A stretch of DNA of 64,000 nt from Singulisphaera sp. GP187 (lineage in GTDB: Bacteria > Planctomycetota > Planctomycetia > Isosphaerales > Isosphaeraceae), in contig NZ_FSRB01000001.1 in the NCBI RefSeq assembly GCF_900129635.1, positions 5,979,501 through 6,043,500 on the forward strand, in the 5' to 3' direction. The notes below the pieces were generated by a model, which did not search any database, had not been told where the DNA came from, and saw nothing but the letters and a program-made list of their open reading frames with translations. Made by a program: the position numbers and the translations under genes. Within the stretch, counting starts at the first letter, position 1; each line of letters starts with the position of its first letter. Below, piece by piece: positions 25,129-33,892 of this stretch.

Positions 25129-25817
25129 CGGGGCGGCTCCGGAACGACCTGGCCTGCTTGGATGACGACGGTACGCTCGGCGACTCGGCTGGCTTGGTCC
25201 GGGTCGTGGGTCACCCAGACGAGGGCCCGCCCGCCCGCGCCCTCGGCGTGCCAGCGCTCGAGCAACGCTTCGGCCATTCGGGACGTCGTGCGGTCGAGCG
25301 ATGCGGTTGCCTCGTCGAGCAAGAGGATGGCCGGGTCGAGCTGCAAGGCCCGGATCAAAGCGACGACCTGCCCCTCTCCTCCGGAGAGGTCGTGGTGCCC
25401 CTTCTCCAGAAAGGAGCGGTCGCGGCCCAGGGCGGTGAGCAGGCCGGCCACCCGTTCGCCGTCGTAGTGGGCGCGGGCGTCCCGGTGGACTTTCAAGGCG
25501 TAGGGCTGACGCAGGTTCGCCTCGACGGAGCCGTCGAACAACGCGGGACGCTGGTGTAGGTAGACGACCTGCTTGCGGAAGGCGGGCACGCGGTCGCCTT
25601 GGACCGGCTTCCCTTGCCAGACGATGGCCCCCTCTTCGAGCGGGTCGAGCATCGCCAGGGCACGTAGCAAGACGGTCTTCCCCGCCCCGGAGGACCCGAC
25701 CACCGCCATTCGGTCGCCGAGCGGGATCGTGAGGTCGACTCCGCGCAACAGCCAGGTTCCACTCCTGGGGTCGCGCCGGCCGATGCCCTGGGCTTGCAAT
25801 TGCAACGTCTCTGGCAC
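25125..25817 (-). CDS. fetA: FetA-type ABC transporter ATP-binding protein
   Basis: I chose the GTG at 25817, which gives 230 residues starting VPETLQLQAQG; the frame runs on upstream for about 280 codons of non-protein-like sequence. The ATPase motifs are complete: Walker A GSSGAGKT, Q-loop YLHQRPALFDG, signature LSGGEGQ, Walker B AILLLDEATASLD and the switch His in VTHD. The signature has GGEGQ as in FetA/YbbL proteins. It powers the coupled permease at 24328. The 378-bp region upstream is divergent with the stressosome operon. Confidence 0.9.
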   Translation of the reverse strand: MPETLQLQAQGIGRRDPRSGTWLLRGVDLTIPLGDRMAVVGSSGAGKTVLLRALAMLDPLEEGAIVWQGKPVQGDRVPAFRKQVVYLHQRPALFDGSVEANLRQPYALKVHRDARAHYDGERVAGLLTALGRDRSFLEKGHHDLSGGEGQVVALIRALQLDPAILLLDEATASLDRTTSRMAEALLERWHAEGAGGRALVWVTHDPDQASRVAERTVVIQAGQVVPEPPR

Positions 25818-26195
25818 GGCGTGGTCTCTTTCCACTTGGGAACTTATTCCGGGACCGACAAGGGACGCTCGAGACGGATCGGTTCTTGTTCGGATACCCC
25901 TGTTCAGTTGCGGTTTCGAACCGTTATACTCACTTCCTCGAAGGGGAACGAGACCTGCGGAGTCGATCGGGGACCACTTTCGCCGCGACGAATTCGCGAC
26001 AAGCCACCCCCTCCAGTGCGGGTTCCCAGGCTTCACTTTTGAGACTGCGGGCGGGAGTTCCGTCGCCGAGATCCCCTCACGTCTCGTCGGGATGCGGTCT
26101 CTGTCCGGCTCGTTGATTCGAGCAGAGCACTGTAGGGTCGAGCTAAGAATCAAGGCCGACGCGACGGCCCCGGCAAACGCCTGGAGCGAAGAGAT
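25818..26195. other. Divergent intergenic region between fetA and rsbR
   Basis: No gene is supported; the frames here are extensions of neighbouring shadows. Promoters for both operons must lie here but no convincing -35/-10 pair was found by eye. The ATG of rsbR follows GAGCGAAGAG, a moderate ribosome-binding site. Confidence 0.4.
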
Positions 26196-27062
26196 ATGAG
26201 CCAGATCGGCAAGAGTCGCCTTCCAGAGATCCTCGCGAAACATGAGGCGAGCCTGCTCAGTGAGTGGATCAAAGAGCAGGTTGCGGGGCTTCCCAAGGGA
26301 ACCTCGCTCCGGGAAGCGGAACTCCGCGATCAGTGCACAGGATTTCTCGAACACCTGAGGGACGCCACGCGGAAAGGGAACCTGAGCGATCTCCAAGGAG
26401 CCGCCTGGAGTGGTCTGCGGGAGTTGCTCGCCAGCCTCTCGCGCGGTCGGGGTCTGCAAGGTTATAGCCCCTCGGAGACGGCGGCGTTCGTCTTCTCCTT
26501 GAAAAAGCCGCTGTTTGCGCGACTGAGGCAGGAATTCGCTCAGGACGCTCAGACTCTGGCCGAAGAGACGTGGGCCGCCACCGAGCTTCTCGATCGGTTG
26601 GGGCTCTATACGATCGAGGTGTATCAGCGGTCGCGTGAAGAAGTCATTGTGCGTCAGCAGCAAGAGATGCTGGAGCTGTCGACGCCGGTGGTGAAGCTCT
26701 GGGAAGGCATCCTTGCCCTCCCGATGATCGGCACGCTCGATAGCAGCCGCACCCAGATCGTGATGGAGAGCCTACTCCAGAAGATCGTCGAGACGGGGTC
26801 AGGGATGGCGATCATCGACATCACGGGGGTGCCGACGGTCGACACGCTCACGGCCCAGCACCTCTTGAAGACCGTGACCGCCGCCCGGCTCATGGGAGCC
26901 GAGTGTATCATCAGCGGGATTCGCCCTCAGATTGCGCAAACCATCGTGCATCTCGGCGTCGATCTCGGCGGCGTCACCACCAAGGCCACCCTGGCCGACG
27001 CCTTGGCGATCGCCTTGGAGCGGACCGGACGCACGATCACTCGGGTGTCGGCTCGGTCCTGA
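26196..27062 (+). CDS. rsbR: Stressosome scaffold protein RsbR (RsbT co-antagonist)
   Basis: The 288-residue protein has an N-terminal RsbRD-type helical domain (about 1-150, ILAKHEASLLSEWIKEQ, EETWAATELLDRLGLYTIEVYQRSREEVI) that replaces the globin-like domain of B. subtilis RsbRA. A STAS domain (about 160-285) follows, introduced by QQQEMLELSTPVVKLWEGILALP. The two sites phosphorylated by RsbT are conserved: Thr in VPTVDTLTAQHLL and Thr in VTTKATLADAL. GIRPQIAQTIVHLGVDLGGV is also highly family-like. RsbR and RsbS build the cytoplasmic stressosome that holds RsbT until a signal releases it. It is the first gene of a six-gene operon; rsbS follows 13 bp later. Confidence 0.92.
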   Translation: MSQIGKSRLPEILAKHEASLLSEWIKEQVAGLPKGTSLREAELRDQCTGFLEHLRDATRKGNLSDLQGAAWSGLRELLASLSRGRGLQGYSPSETAAFVFSLKKPLFARLRQEFAQDAQTLAEETWAATELLDRLGLYTIEVYQRSREEVIVRQQQEMLELSTPVVKLWEGILALPMIGTLDSSRTQIVMESLLQKIVETGSGMAIIDITGVPTVDTLTAQHLLKTVTAARLMGAECIISGIRPQIAQTIVHLGVDLGGVTTKATLADALAIALERTGRTITRVSARS

Positions 27063-27075
27063 GAAAGGGGCTCGC

Positions 27076-27471
27076 TTGGAACGTATCCCGATCCTTCGGA
27101 TGGGTGGATTTCTGGTGGTCTCGATCCAGGTGGACATGCATGACCGCCTCGCGATGAGCCTGCAGGAAGAGCTGACCACGCGAATCGTCGAGACAAACGC
27201 TCGCGGCGTGCTGATCGATATTTCCACACTCGACATGGTTGACTCGTTCATTGGGCGGATGATCGGCAACATTGCCGACATGTCGCGGATTCTCGATGCC
27301 GAAACGGTGGTGGTCGGGATGCAGCCCGCGGTGGCGATCACCATGGTTGAGCTCGGTCTGACGCTGTCGGGCGTTCGCACCGCGCTGAATGTGGAGCGAG
27401 GCATGGACCTCCTGCGAACCCTGGTCGGTCAGCGTCTGGTGGAGGATGGCGATGGACGTTTCGAGGACTGA
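27076..27471 (+). CDS. rsbS: Stressosome protein RsbS
   Basis: The TTG start at 27076 follows AAGGGG at 5 bases and gives 131 residues beginning ERIPILRMGGFLVVSIQ. The whole protein is one STAS domain. The RsbT phosphorylation site is kept in LDMVDSFIGRMIGNIADMS, followed by DAETVVVGMQPAVAITMVELGL, both nearly as in B. subtilis RsbS. RsbS forms the core of the stressosome with RsbR and is the antagonist of RsbT; phosphorylation of the Ser releases RsbT. The gene overlaps rsbT by 20 bp. Confidence 0.93.
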   Translation: MERIPILRMGGFLVVSIQVDMHDRLAMSLQEELTTRIVETNARGVLIDISTLDMVDSFIGRMIGNIADMSRILDAETVVVGMQPAVAITMVELGLTLSGVRTALNVERGMDLLRTLVGQRLVEDGDGRFED

Positions 27472-27856
27472 CAGCCTCGAGATCCGCACCTCCACCGACG
27501 TCGTCTTGGTTCGGCAGGCCGTCCGTAAATGGACGACGGAGCTGGGCCTCAGCCTGGTGGATCAGACCAAGTTGATCACGGCGGCGAGCGAGCTGGCCCG
27601 CAACACCATCGACTACGGCGGCGGCGGATCAGTCCGCCTGGACGCGGTCACGCAGGGGATCCGCAAGGGCCTTCGCCTGACTTTTGAGGACCAAGGCCCC
27701 GGAATTGCAGACCTGGAACTCGCGTTGACCGACGGCTACACCACGGGCCAGGGCCTCGGACTGGGCCTGAGTGGCTCGAAGCGGCTCGTGAACGAATTCG
27801 AGATCGACTCCCGTGTCGGCGAGGGAACCCGAGTTATGATCACTAGGTGGAAGTAA
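27452..27856 (+). CDS. rsbT: Switch serine/threonine kinase RsbT
   Basis: The ATG at 27452 follows GGAGG at 27441-27445. The 134-residue protein is a GHKL-type kinase: N-box ASELARNTIDYGGGG, G1 box FEDQGPGI and G2 box GYTTGQGLGLGLSGSKRLVNEFEI, ending in the family-typical GTRVMITRW. RsbT phosphorylates RsbR and RsbS, then leaves the complex to activate a downstream partner. In B. subtilis that partner is the phosphatase RsbU. No RsbU-type gene follows here; the next gene is an ATPase/phosphatase fusion and then histidine kinases, so the target of free RsbT is probably one of these. Confidence 0.93.
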   Translation: MDVSRTDSLEIRTSTDVVLVRQAVRKWTTELGLSLVDQTKLITAASELARNTIDYGGGGSVRLDAVTQGIRKGLRLTFEDQGPGIADLELALTDGYTTGQGLGLGLSGSKRLVNEFEIDSRVGEGTRVMITRWK

Positions 27857-27858
27857 TC

Positions 27859-28890
27859 ATGCTCCCCGGCGAGCCCCTGGCCCTGGCGATCGACGACGCG
27901 AGCAAAGTCGGTGAGGCGCGGCGGGCCGCGGTCGCGCTGGCCAGGAGGTTGGGGTTCGACGAGACGAAGCGCGGCCATGTGGCGATCGTCGTGACCGAGG
28001 TCGCGACGAACCTGTTCAAGCACGCCGTCGGTGGTGAGCTGATCTTACAAGAACTGGAAGCCGGCCAGGCGCGGGGCCTGGAGATCTTGGCGATCGACCG
28101 CGGGCCGGGGATGGCCGACATCGGGCGTTGCTTCGTCGACGGATTCTCCACGGCCGGCTCCCCGGGCAACGGCCTGGGGGCGATTTCTCGGCTCTCCTCC
28201 TCGGTCGAGATCGACTCGGTTCTCGGAGTGGGCACGGTTTCCTCCGCGCGGCTTTGGGACGTCGCACCGACCCAAGCGGGCCGGTCTGATCCTCTCGAGT
28301 GGGGGGCGGTGAATCTGCCCTTTCCGGGCGAAGAGGTGAGCGGCGATGCCTGGGGGATCGCCGCCGACTCGGGGCAAACCCTGATTGTGGTGGCCGACGG
28401 CCTGGGCCATGGTCCCCACGCCGCCGAGGCCTCGCGCGCGGCCGTCCGGGAGTTTCACGCCTCAGCCGCACTCGGCCCTGTCGGAATCCTCGGCGCCGCG
28501 CACGCGGCCCTGCGCGGTACGCGAGGCGTCGCGATGGCGGTCGCCCGGCTCGATCCGAACCGGCGCGAGATCGTCTACTGCGGCGTCGGCAACATCGCGG
28601 GGGCCATCGTCAAGCCCGGCGAGGGCCGGGGCCAAAGCCTGGTCTCGCATAACGGCACGGTCGGGCACACGGTTCGCAAGATCCAGGAGTTTGTCTATCC
28701 CTGGGAAGAAGGTTCTCTGCTCATCATGCACTCCGACGGTCTGGCCACGCACTGGCGACTTGATCGCCATGCCGGGTTGGCCCGGAAGCATCCGAGTCTG
28801 ATCGCCGGGGTGCTCTACCGCGACTCCGCGCGTGGCAGGGATGACGTGACGGTTCTCGTGGCCCGGGAAAGGAGCGCGTGCGACCGATGA
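27859..28890 (+). CDS. Fused GHKL ATPase and PP2C-type (RsbX-like) phosphatase
   Basis: The ATG at 27859 is preceded by GGTGGAAG; a GTG at 27847 is also in frame but overlaps rsbT. The 343-residue protein joins an N-terminal RsbT/RsbW-like ATPase (about 1-135: VVTEVATNLFKHAVGGEL, AIDRGPGMADI, GSPGNGLGAISRL) to a C-terminal phosphatase (about 150-340: GEEVSGDAWGI, VVADGLGHGPHAAEAS, IVYCGVGNIAGAIV, LIMHSDGL, RGRDDVTVLV) with the Asp residues that bind metal in PP2C/SpoIIE enzymes. RsbX resets the stressosome by removing phosphate from RsbS and RsbR, and this gene sits where rsbX usually is. Its stop overlaps the next start (ATGA). Confidence 0.88.
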   Translation: MLPGEPLALAIDDASKVGEARRAAVALARRLGFDETKRGHVAIVVTEVATNLFKHAVGGELILQELEAGQARGLEILAIDRGPGMADIGRCFVDGFSTAGSPGNGLGAISRLSSSVEIDSVLGVGTVSSARLWDVAPTQAGRSDPLEWGAVNLPFPGEEVSGDAWGIAADSGQTLIVVADGLGHGPHAAEASRAAVREFHASAALGPVGILGAAHAALRGTRGVAMAVARLDPNRREIVYCGVGNIAGAIVKPGEGRGQSLVSHNGTVGHTVRKIQEFVYPWEEGSLLIMHSDGLATHWRLDRHAGLARKHPSLIAGVLYRDSARGRDDVTVLVARERSACDR

Positions 28891-31061
28891 GCCAGTTGCT
28901 CCTGACCTTGGAAGTCTGCCTTGAGCCCGACGTTATCCTGGCGAGGCAACGCGCCCGCCAGGTCGCGGGCCTGCTCGGCTTTCCCTCGCTCGACCAGACG
29001 CGAATCGCCACCGCCACCTCGGAGATTGCCCGTAAAGTTTTCGAGAACGCGAGCGAGGGACGCGTCGAGTTCCTGGTCCAGGACGGAACGCCCCCTGCTC
29101 TCCTGATCCGGGTCCAGGAACGATGTTCGCCGACGAGGAGGCGGAGGCAGGCCGTTGCCGATCCTCCGGGGCCGAACTCGAACCCCGACTTGGCCGATGG
29201 CACGCTCGGTGCGCGGCGGTTGATGGATCGATTCGAGATCGAGCCGATCGCCAACGGCGGCAGCCTGGTGTCGATGGTCAAGAACCTGCCGAAGCGCACG
29301 CCTGGCTTCACGGCCAATGACCTGATTCGCATCTCCGGCGAACTGACCAGGCAGGTGCCCAGGAGCTTGCTCGAGGAACTGCAGGAGCAGAATCAGGAGC
29401 TGATTCGCACCCTCCAGGAACTGCGCGAACGCCAGACCGAGATCGCCGAGCTACACTCGCAAGAACTGGAAGAAACGAATCGCGGCGTGGTCGCGCTCTA
29501 TGCCGAGCTGGACGAGAACGCCAAGAGCTTGAAGCGGATCTCCGACCTGAAATCGCGGTTCCTCTCGAACATGAGCCACGAGTTCCGCTCGCCGTTGAAC
29601 TCGATCCTGAGCCTCTCCGGATTCCTCCTGGACCGGAGCGACGGCGAGTTGACCGCGGAACAGGAAAGACAGGTCCGGTTCATCCGCAAGGCGGCCGAAG
29701 GCCTGACGACGCTCGTCAATGACCTCCTCGACCTGGCCAAGGTGGAAGCCGGCAAGGCCGTCATTCGGCCCGGTTCGTTTGCGGTCACCGACCTGTTCGA
29801 GAGCCTCCGCGGCATGATTCTGCCGCTGCTCGAACGAAGCAGGGTGGTCCTCCACGTCGAAGAGGCGAGCGCCCTCCCGACGGTCCGGACCGACGAGGGT
29901 AAGGTCGCGCAGATCCTCCGAAATTTCTTGTCCAACGCCGTGAAGTTCACCGAGCGCGGCGAGATCCGGCTGGAGGCCACGACCGGGCCCGGTGACATGA
30001 TCCTCTTCTCCGTGGCCGACACCGGGATCGGGATCTCGGCGGCCGACGGGAAACGGATCTTCGAGGAATTCGGCCAGGTCGAAGGTCCCCTCCAGGCGAA
30101 GTCCACGGGGACCGGCCTGGGTCTACCGCTCTCGCGCAAGCTGGCCGAACTGCTCGGGGGAGCGGTGTCGGTGCGGAGCGAACCTGGCGTCGGCTCGACC
30201 TTCTTCGCCGCGATCCCACGCACCTACCGCGAGCCCGCCGAGGTTGAGTCCTCCCCCGAGGCCCGCTGGCGGCTCGATCCGACGCGACGTCCGGTGCTGG
30301 TCGTCGAGGACGACGCCGTGGACTTGCTGATCGTCGACAAGATCCTCGAGGGCTCGCCGTTCCAGGTTCTCCCGGCGCGGACGCGTGACGAGGCGCGTCG
30401 GGTGCTCGCGCGGGTCGAGCCGGTGGCCATCCTGCTCGACACCCTCCCCGAAGCGGAAGGGAACTGGTTGTTTCTGGCCGAGATCAAGGCGAGGGAAGAC
30501 CTGCGCGAGGTGCCGGTGTTCGTCCTTTCCCGCCGCCCGGACCAGGAAATCGTGCTCGCCCTGGGAGCGAACCAGTTCCTTGCCAAGCCGATCAATCCAT
30601 GTTCGCTTTTGCAGTCGCTGACGACGTTCGGCCAGGGGCCGGCTCTCGAAACGATTCTGTTGATCGACGATGAGGAACCTCATCGGTACGTGCTTAAGGG
30701 ACTCTTGTCGGCGCAGGGCCGGTATGTCATCATTGAAGCCATGGAGGGCCAGGACGGGATTCGCCGGGCTCGAGAACTCGTCCCGGACCTGATCTTCCTG
30801 GACTTGGTCATGCCTGGATTGACCGGATTCGAAGTCCTGGAACGCCTCAAGGGCGATCCCCTCACTCGCAATATTCCTGTAATTATCTGTACGTCGATGA
30901 TTCTTGAGGACGAGGAGCGACAACGGCTGGCGGCCGAGACCGTCACCATCCTCGCGAAGACGACCGGGACAAGAGAAGAAATGTTCGTAACGATCCGTAA
31001 AGCCCTGGTCCAAGCCGGTCTGACCCCTACCTCGGCACCCGCCGAGTCGCGACATGCTTGA
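28887..31061 (+). CDS. Hybrid histidine kinase with N-terminal RsbT-like domain and two receivers
   Basis: The ATG at 28887 overlaps the previous stop by four bases; a GTG at 28878 is an alternative. The protein has 724 residues. Residues 1-135 resemble the RsbT/RsbW ATPase fold (ATSEIARKVFENASEG as N-box, ARRLMDRFEIEP at the end), but the G1 Asp-x-Gly-x-Gly is missing, so it probably does not bind ATP. A coiled coil (about 155-220) leads to HisKA with His231 (NMSHEFRSPL), HATPase (NFLSNAVKF, VADTGIGI, GTGLGLPLSRKL), a first receiver (about 467-575, acceptor Asp518) and a second (about 588-705, acceptor Asp639 in FLDLVMPGLTG). It is placed to receive the stressosome signal, perhaps by binding RsbT or RsbS through its N-terminal domain. 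Confidence 0.9.
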   Translation: MSQLLLTLEVCLEPDVILARQRARQVAGLLGFPSLDQTRIATATSEIARKVFENASEGRVEFLVQDGTPPALLIRVQERCSPTRRRRQAVADPPGPNSNPDLADGTLGARRLMDRFEIEPIANGGSLVSMVKNLPKRTPGFTANDLIRISGELTRQVPRSLLEELQEQNQELIRTLQELRERQTEIAELHSQELEETNRGVVALYAELDENAKSLKRISDLKSRFLSNMSHEFRSPLNSILSLSGFLLDRSDGELTAEQERQVRFIRKAAEGLTTLVNDLLDLAKVEAGKAVIRPGSFAVTDLFESLRGMILPLLERSRVVLHVEEASALPTVRTDEGKVAQILRNFLSNAVKFTERGEIRLEATTGPGDMILFSVADTGIGISAADGKRIFEEFGQVEGPLQAKSTGTGLGLPLSRKLAELLGGAVSVRSEPGVGSTFFAAIPRTYREPAEVESSPEARWRLDPTRRPVLVVEDDAVDLLIVDKILEGSPFQVLPARTRDEARRVLARVEPVAILLDTLPEAEGNWLFLAEIKAREDLREVPVFVLSRRPDQEIVLALGANQFLAKPINPCSLLQSLTTFGQGPALETILLIDDEEPHRYVLKGLLSAQGRYVIIEAMEGQDGIRRARELVPDLIFLDLVMPGLTGFEVLERLKGDPLTRNIPVIICTSMILEDEERQRLAAETVTILAKTTGTREEMFVTIRKALVQAGLTPTSAPAESRHA

Positions 31062-32988
31062 ACCCTCACTTGTGACGATTCTGCTTGTCGACGATGATGA
31101 TGCGAAACGCTACACCATCGCCAAGATCCTCAAGAAGGCGAACTTCGAGGTTCGGGAAGCGACGACGGGAACCGAGGCCCTGCGCCTCGTGGACGAGCAA
31201 CCCGACCTGATCATCCTCGACGTCAAACTCCCGGACATCAGCGGGTTCGAGGTCTGTCGGCTGATCAAGGCCAACCCCGCCACGGCCACCATTCCGGTCC
31301 TCCATCTTTCCACCACGTTCGTCGAGATCGAGGACAAGGTGCACGGCCTGGAAGGGGGAGCCGACGGCTACCTGACCGACGTGCTCGAGCCGTTGGAGCT
31401 GATCGCCACGGTCAAGGCGCTGCTCCGCGCCCGTCGGGCCGAAGAAGCCGCTCAACTTACCGCCCGCCAGTGGCAAGTGACTTTTGATGCGATCAGCGAC
31501 GGCGTTGTGTTACTCGACGTCGACGGCAAGATGGTCCAGGTGAACCAGGCTCTGAATCGGATCCTCGGCGAGTCGTGGAACGCCCTCGTTCCCAGGACGG
31601 TCCACGAGGTCCTCGGCGTCCCGCCGAACCGGAGCGATTCCCCCTTCCTGCGGATGCTCGAGACCAGCCAGCGCGAGACCGTCGAGCTGAAACGCGGCGA
31701 TCGCTGGCTCCAGGTCGCCGTCGACCCGGTGCGGAACCACGACGACCAGATCAAGGGCGCTCTCTGCATCATCTCGGATATTACCGATCGGATGCGGATG
31801 GAGGAGGAGCTGCGGCGGCGGGCCGACGAACTCGCGGCGGCCGACCGTCGCAAGGACGAGTTCCTCGCGATGCTTGCCCATGAGCTGCGGAATCCGCTGG
31901 CCCCGATCCTCAATTCCCTTGAAGAAATCCGCCTGAATCAGCCCTCCGACTCGGGGATCGGGCAGGCACTCGACGTGGCGGGCCGACAGGTTCGCCACAT
32001 GTCTCGTCTCCTTGATGATCTCCTCGACGTCTCCCAGTTCACCCGCGGCAGGATCAGGCTCAGGAAGGAGTCGATCGACCTGGCTGCGCTCGTACCCCTC
32101 GCCGTCGAGACGGCTCGCCCCTTGATCACGTCGAACGGTCAGAACTTGACTGTCAGGTTGCCGAACGGTCCCGTCCGGCTGGCCGGGGATCCCACCCGTC
32201 TGGCGCAGGTGGTGGGCAACCTCTTGAACAACGCCGCAAAGTATTCCGAACCGGGCGGACAGATCACCCTGAGCCTGGAGTGCGTGGCCGAAGAGGCGTT
32301 GCTTCGGGTGCGGGATACCGGGATCGGCATGAGCGCGGAGATGCTGCCGCGCGTCTTCGACTTGTTTTCCCAGGCCGACCTCTCGCTCGACCGCTCTCAA
32401 GGGGGGCTCGGGATCGGTCTGACCCTGGTCCGTAGCCTGGTCGCGATGCACGGCGGGAGCATCACCGCCTCCAGCCCGGGCCTGGGGCAGGGAAGCGAGT
32501 TCGTCGTGCGGTTGCCTGTCCTCATGGACGATTCGCAGTCGCCGATCACGGAGGCCGTGGACTCGACCGAAGCGCCGGTCGCGGGTCCCCGGCGCGTGCT
32601 CGTCGTCGATGATCATGAAGACTCCGCTCTGAGTCTCTCCCGGGTCTTGCGGCTCTGGGGCCACCAGGTCCGCGTCGTCCACGACGGGCCGGCGGCCATT
32701 GAAGACGTCGCCGCCAACCCGTTCGACCTGGTCCTTTTGGATATCGGCTTACCGGGGATGGACGGCTACCAGGTCGCCGGCCAACTCCGGGAGATCGCCG
32801 GCTCGGGAGCGAGCGGTCCGGTCCTGATCGCCCTGACGGGATACGGCCAGGAAGAAGACCTGCGCCGGGCTTGGAGGGCGGGCTTCGACCTCCACATGGT
32901 CAAGCCGGTCAGCCTCGACGACCTCCGCCAACTCCTCTCCGAACCCGACCTGGCCCGCCTGCGAGCCGACCGTGAGGACGTGGCCTAG
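31054..32988 (+). CDS. Hybrid histidine kinase: receiver, PAS, HisKA, HATPase, receiver
   Basis: The gene overlaps the previous one by 8 bp. The 644-residue cytoplasmic protein begins with a receiver (VDDDDAKRY, acceptor Asp56 in ILDVKLPDISG); the usual Lys near position 108 is replaced (YLTDVLEP). A PAS domain follows (about 138-250, WQVTFDAISDGVVLLD), then HisKA with His276 (LAMLAHELRNPLAP), HATPase (NLLNNAAKYSEPGG, VRDTGIGMS, GGLGIGLTLVRSLVAMHGG) and a C-terminal receiver (VVDDHEDSALSL, acceptor in LLDIGLPGMDG, Lys in MVKPV). With its N-terminal receiver it could take phosphate from the kinase upstream and pass it on. No dedicated output regulator follows in the operon. Confidence 0.92.
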   Translation: MLEPSLVTILLVDDDDAKRYTIAKILKKANFEVREATTGTEALRLVDEQPDLIILDVKLPDISGFEVCRLIKANPATATIPVLHLSTTFVEIEDKVHGLEGGADGYLTDVLEPLELIATVKALLRARRAEEAAQLTARQWQVTFDAISDGVVLLDVDGKMVQVNQALNRILGESWNALVPRTVHEVLGVPPNRSDSPFLRMLETSQRETVELKRGDRWLQVAVDPVRNHDDQIKGALCIISDITDRMRMEEELRRRADELAAADRRKDEFLAMLAHELRNPLAPILNSLEEIRLNQPSDSGIGQALDVAGRQVRHMSRLLDDLLDVSQFTRGRIRLRKESIDLAALVPLAVETARPLITSNGQNLTVRLPNGPVRLAGDPTRLAQVVGNLLNNAAKYSEPGGQITLSLECVAEEALLRVRDTGIGMSAEMLPRVFDLFSQADLSLDRSQGGLGIGLTLVRSLVAMHGGSITASSPGLGQGSEFVVRLPVLMDDSQSPITEAVDSTEAPVAGPRRVLVVDDHEDSALSLSRVLRLWGHQVRVVHDGPAAIEDVAANPFDLVLLDIGLPGMDGYQVAGQLREIAGSGASGPVLIALTGYGQEEDLRRAWRAGFDLHMVKPVSLDDLRQLLSEPDLARLRADREDVA

Positions 32989-33039
32989 TCGACCGGCGAA
33001 ATCTCCTGGGACGCGAGGCGAGGCAACGGAGGAGGTCAG

Positions 33040-33396
33040 ATGCCCGATCCCTCATCAGACGCAACCTCGGATTGGGTCGACAACCCGTACCAATCGCCCG
33101 TCGCTCCGCTCGATACGACATCAAGGACAAGCCTCCTCCACCCGCTGCGCGGGTCTTTCCTCGGGGCCGCCATCGGCGGTTGCCTGGGGCTGGTGTTGGA
33201 CTCGATTGCCATGATCCTTTTGTATATGTCAGCAAAAGAGCCTGAAGACGCCGAAGTAGGCCCCATGTTTGTTGCGATGCTTCCGTTCCTGGCGGTGGGC
33301 GTCATCGTCGCCTGCGCGATGATCGGCTTACTCCTTGGGTTGTTGCTGGGAAGCATCCGTTGCGTGATGGCCCGGCCGAGTCAGCGCACGGGGTGA
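33040..33396 (+). CDS. Small membrane protein with NPYQSP motif
   Basis: GGAGGTCAG directly precedes the ATG at 33040. The 118-residue product has a polar N-terminus with NPYQSPVAP, a short motif recurrent in planctomycete membrane proteins, then two hydrophobic segments with Gly-rich packing (FLGAAIGGCLGLVLDSIAMILL and FLAVGVIVACAMIGLLLGLLLG). Function is unknown. It lies 51 bp after the stressosome operon on the same strand and could be its last gene. Confidence 0.65.
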   Translation: MPDPSSDATSDWVDNPYQSPVAPLDTTSRTSLLHPLRGSFLGAAIGGCLGLVLDSIAMILLYMSAKEPEDAEVGPMFVAMLPFLAVGVIVACAMIGLLLGLLLGSIRCVMARPSQRTG

Positions 33397-33892
33397 TCGC
33401 TACGGTCGCTCATCAAAATAGCAATGAAAACCGAGACCAACGGCTTAGGCTCTGGTTGAGAAATGAGATCGGGTTCGTCCTGAACGGCCAAAGCGGGGGC
33501 GGTTCCAGCATCGCGTTCTTGTCGAGTCGTCCGGCCATCCACATCCCTCGCTTGGGACAGACGTTGGAGATCGCGATCGGAACCGCGGCAAACTCGAGCT
33601 ACGACGACTTGTCGGTTCCCGGTCTCCCCTCGTCGACGATCTAACGTGATAGGGGGGACTTGTATTTTGATCTTGGGAATCCGCTGGACAGCGTTCTCCA
33701 CCCGAATCGAGGACTGGGCGCCGCGGGGTGGGGACCGTTGGCGGTCGTGTGTCCCCGGTTGATCGTCGAGGTTGCTCTTGCACGATTTTGCCACTTCCGG
33801 CATCTTTTGCCGCAAGTCAGTCTGGCGGGCGATTCTGATGCCCGCGACCGGTCCGGGTCCCCCCCCTTTTTTTAGAGACTGGTGGAGATTTA
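33397..33892. other. Intergenic region, no gene supported
   Basis: Frames on both strands are shorter than or shadow one another and lack ribosome-binding sites. I see no repeat or terminator of note. Confidence 0.4.
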
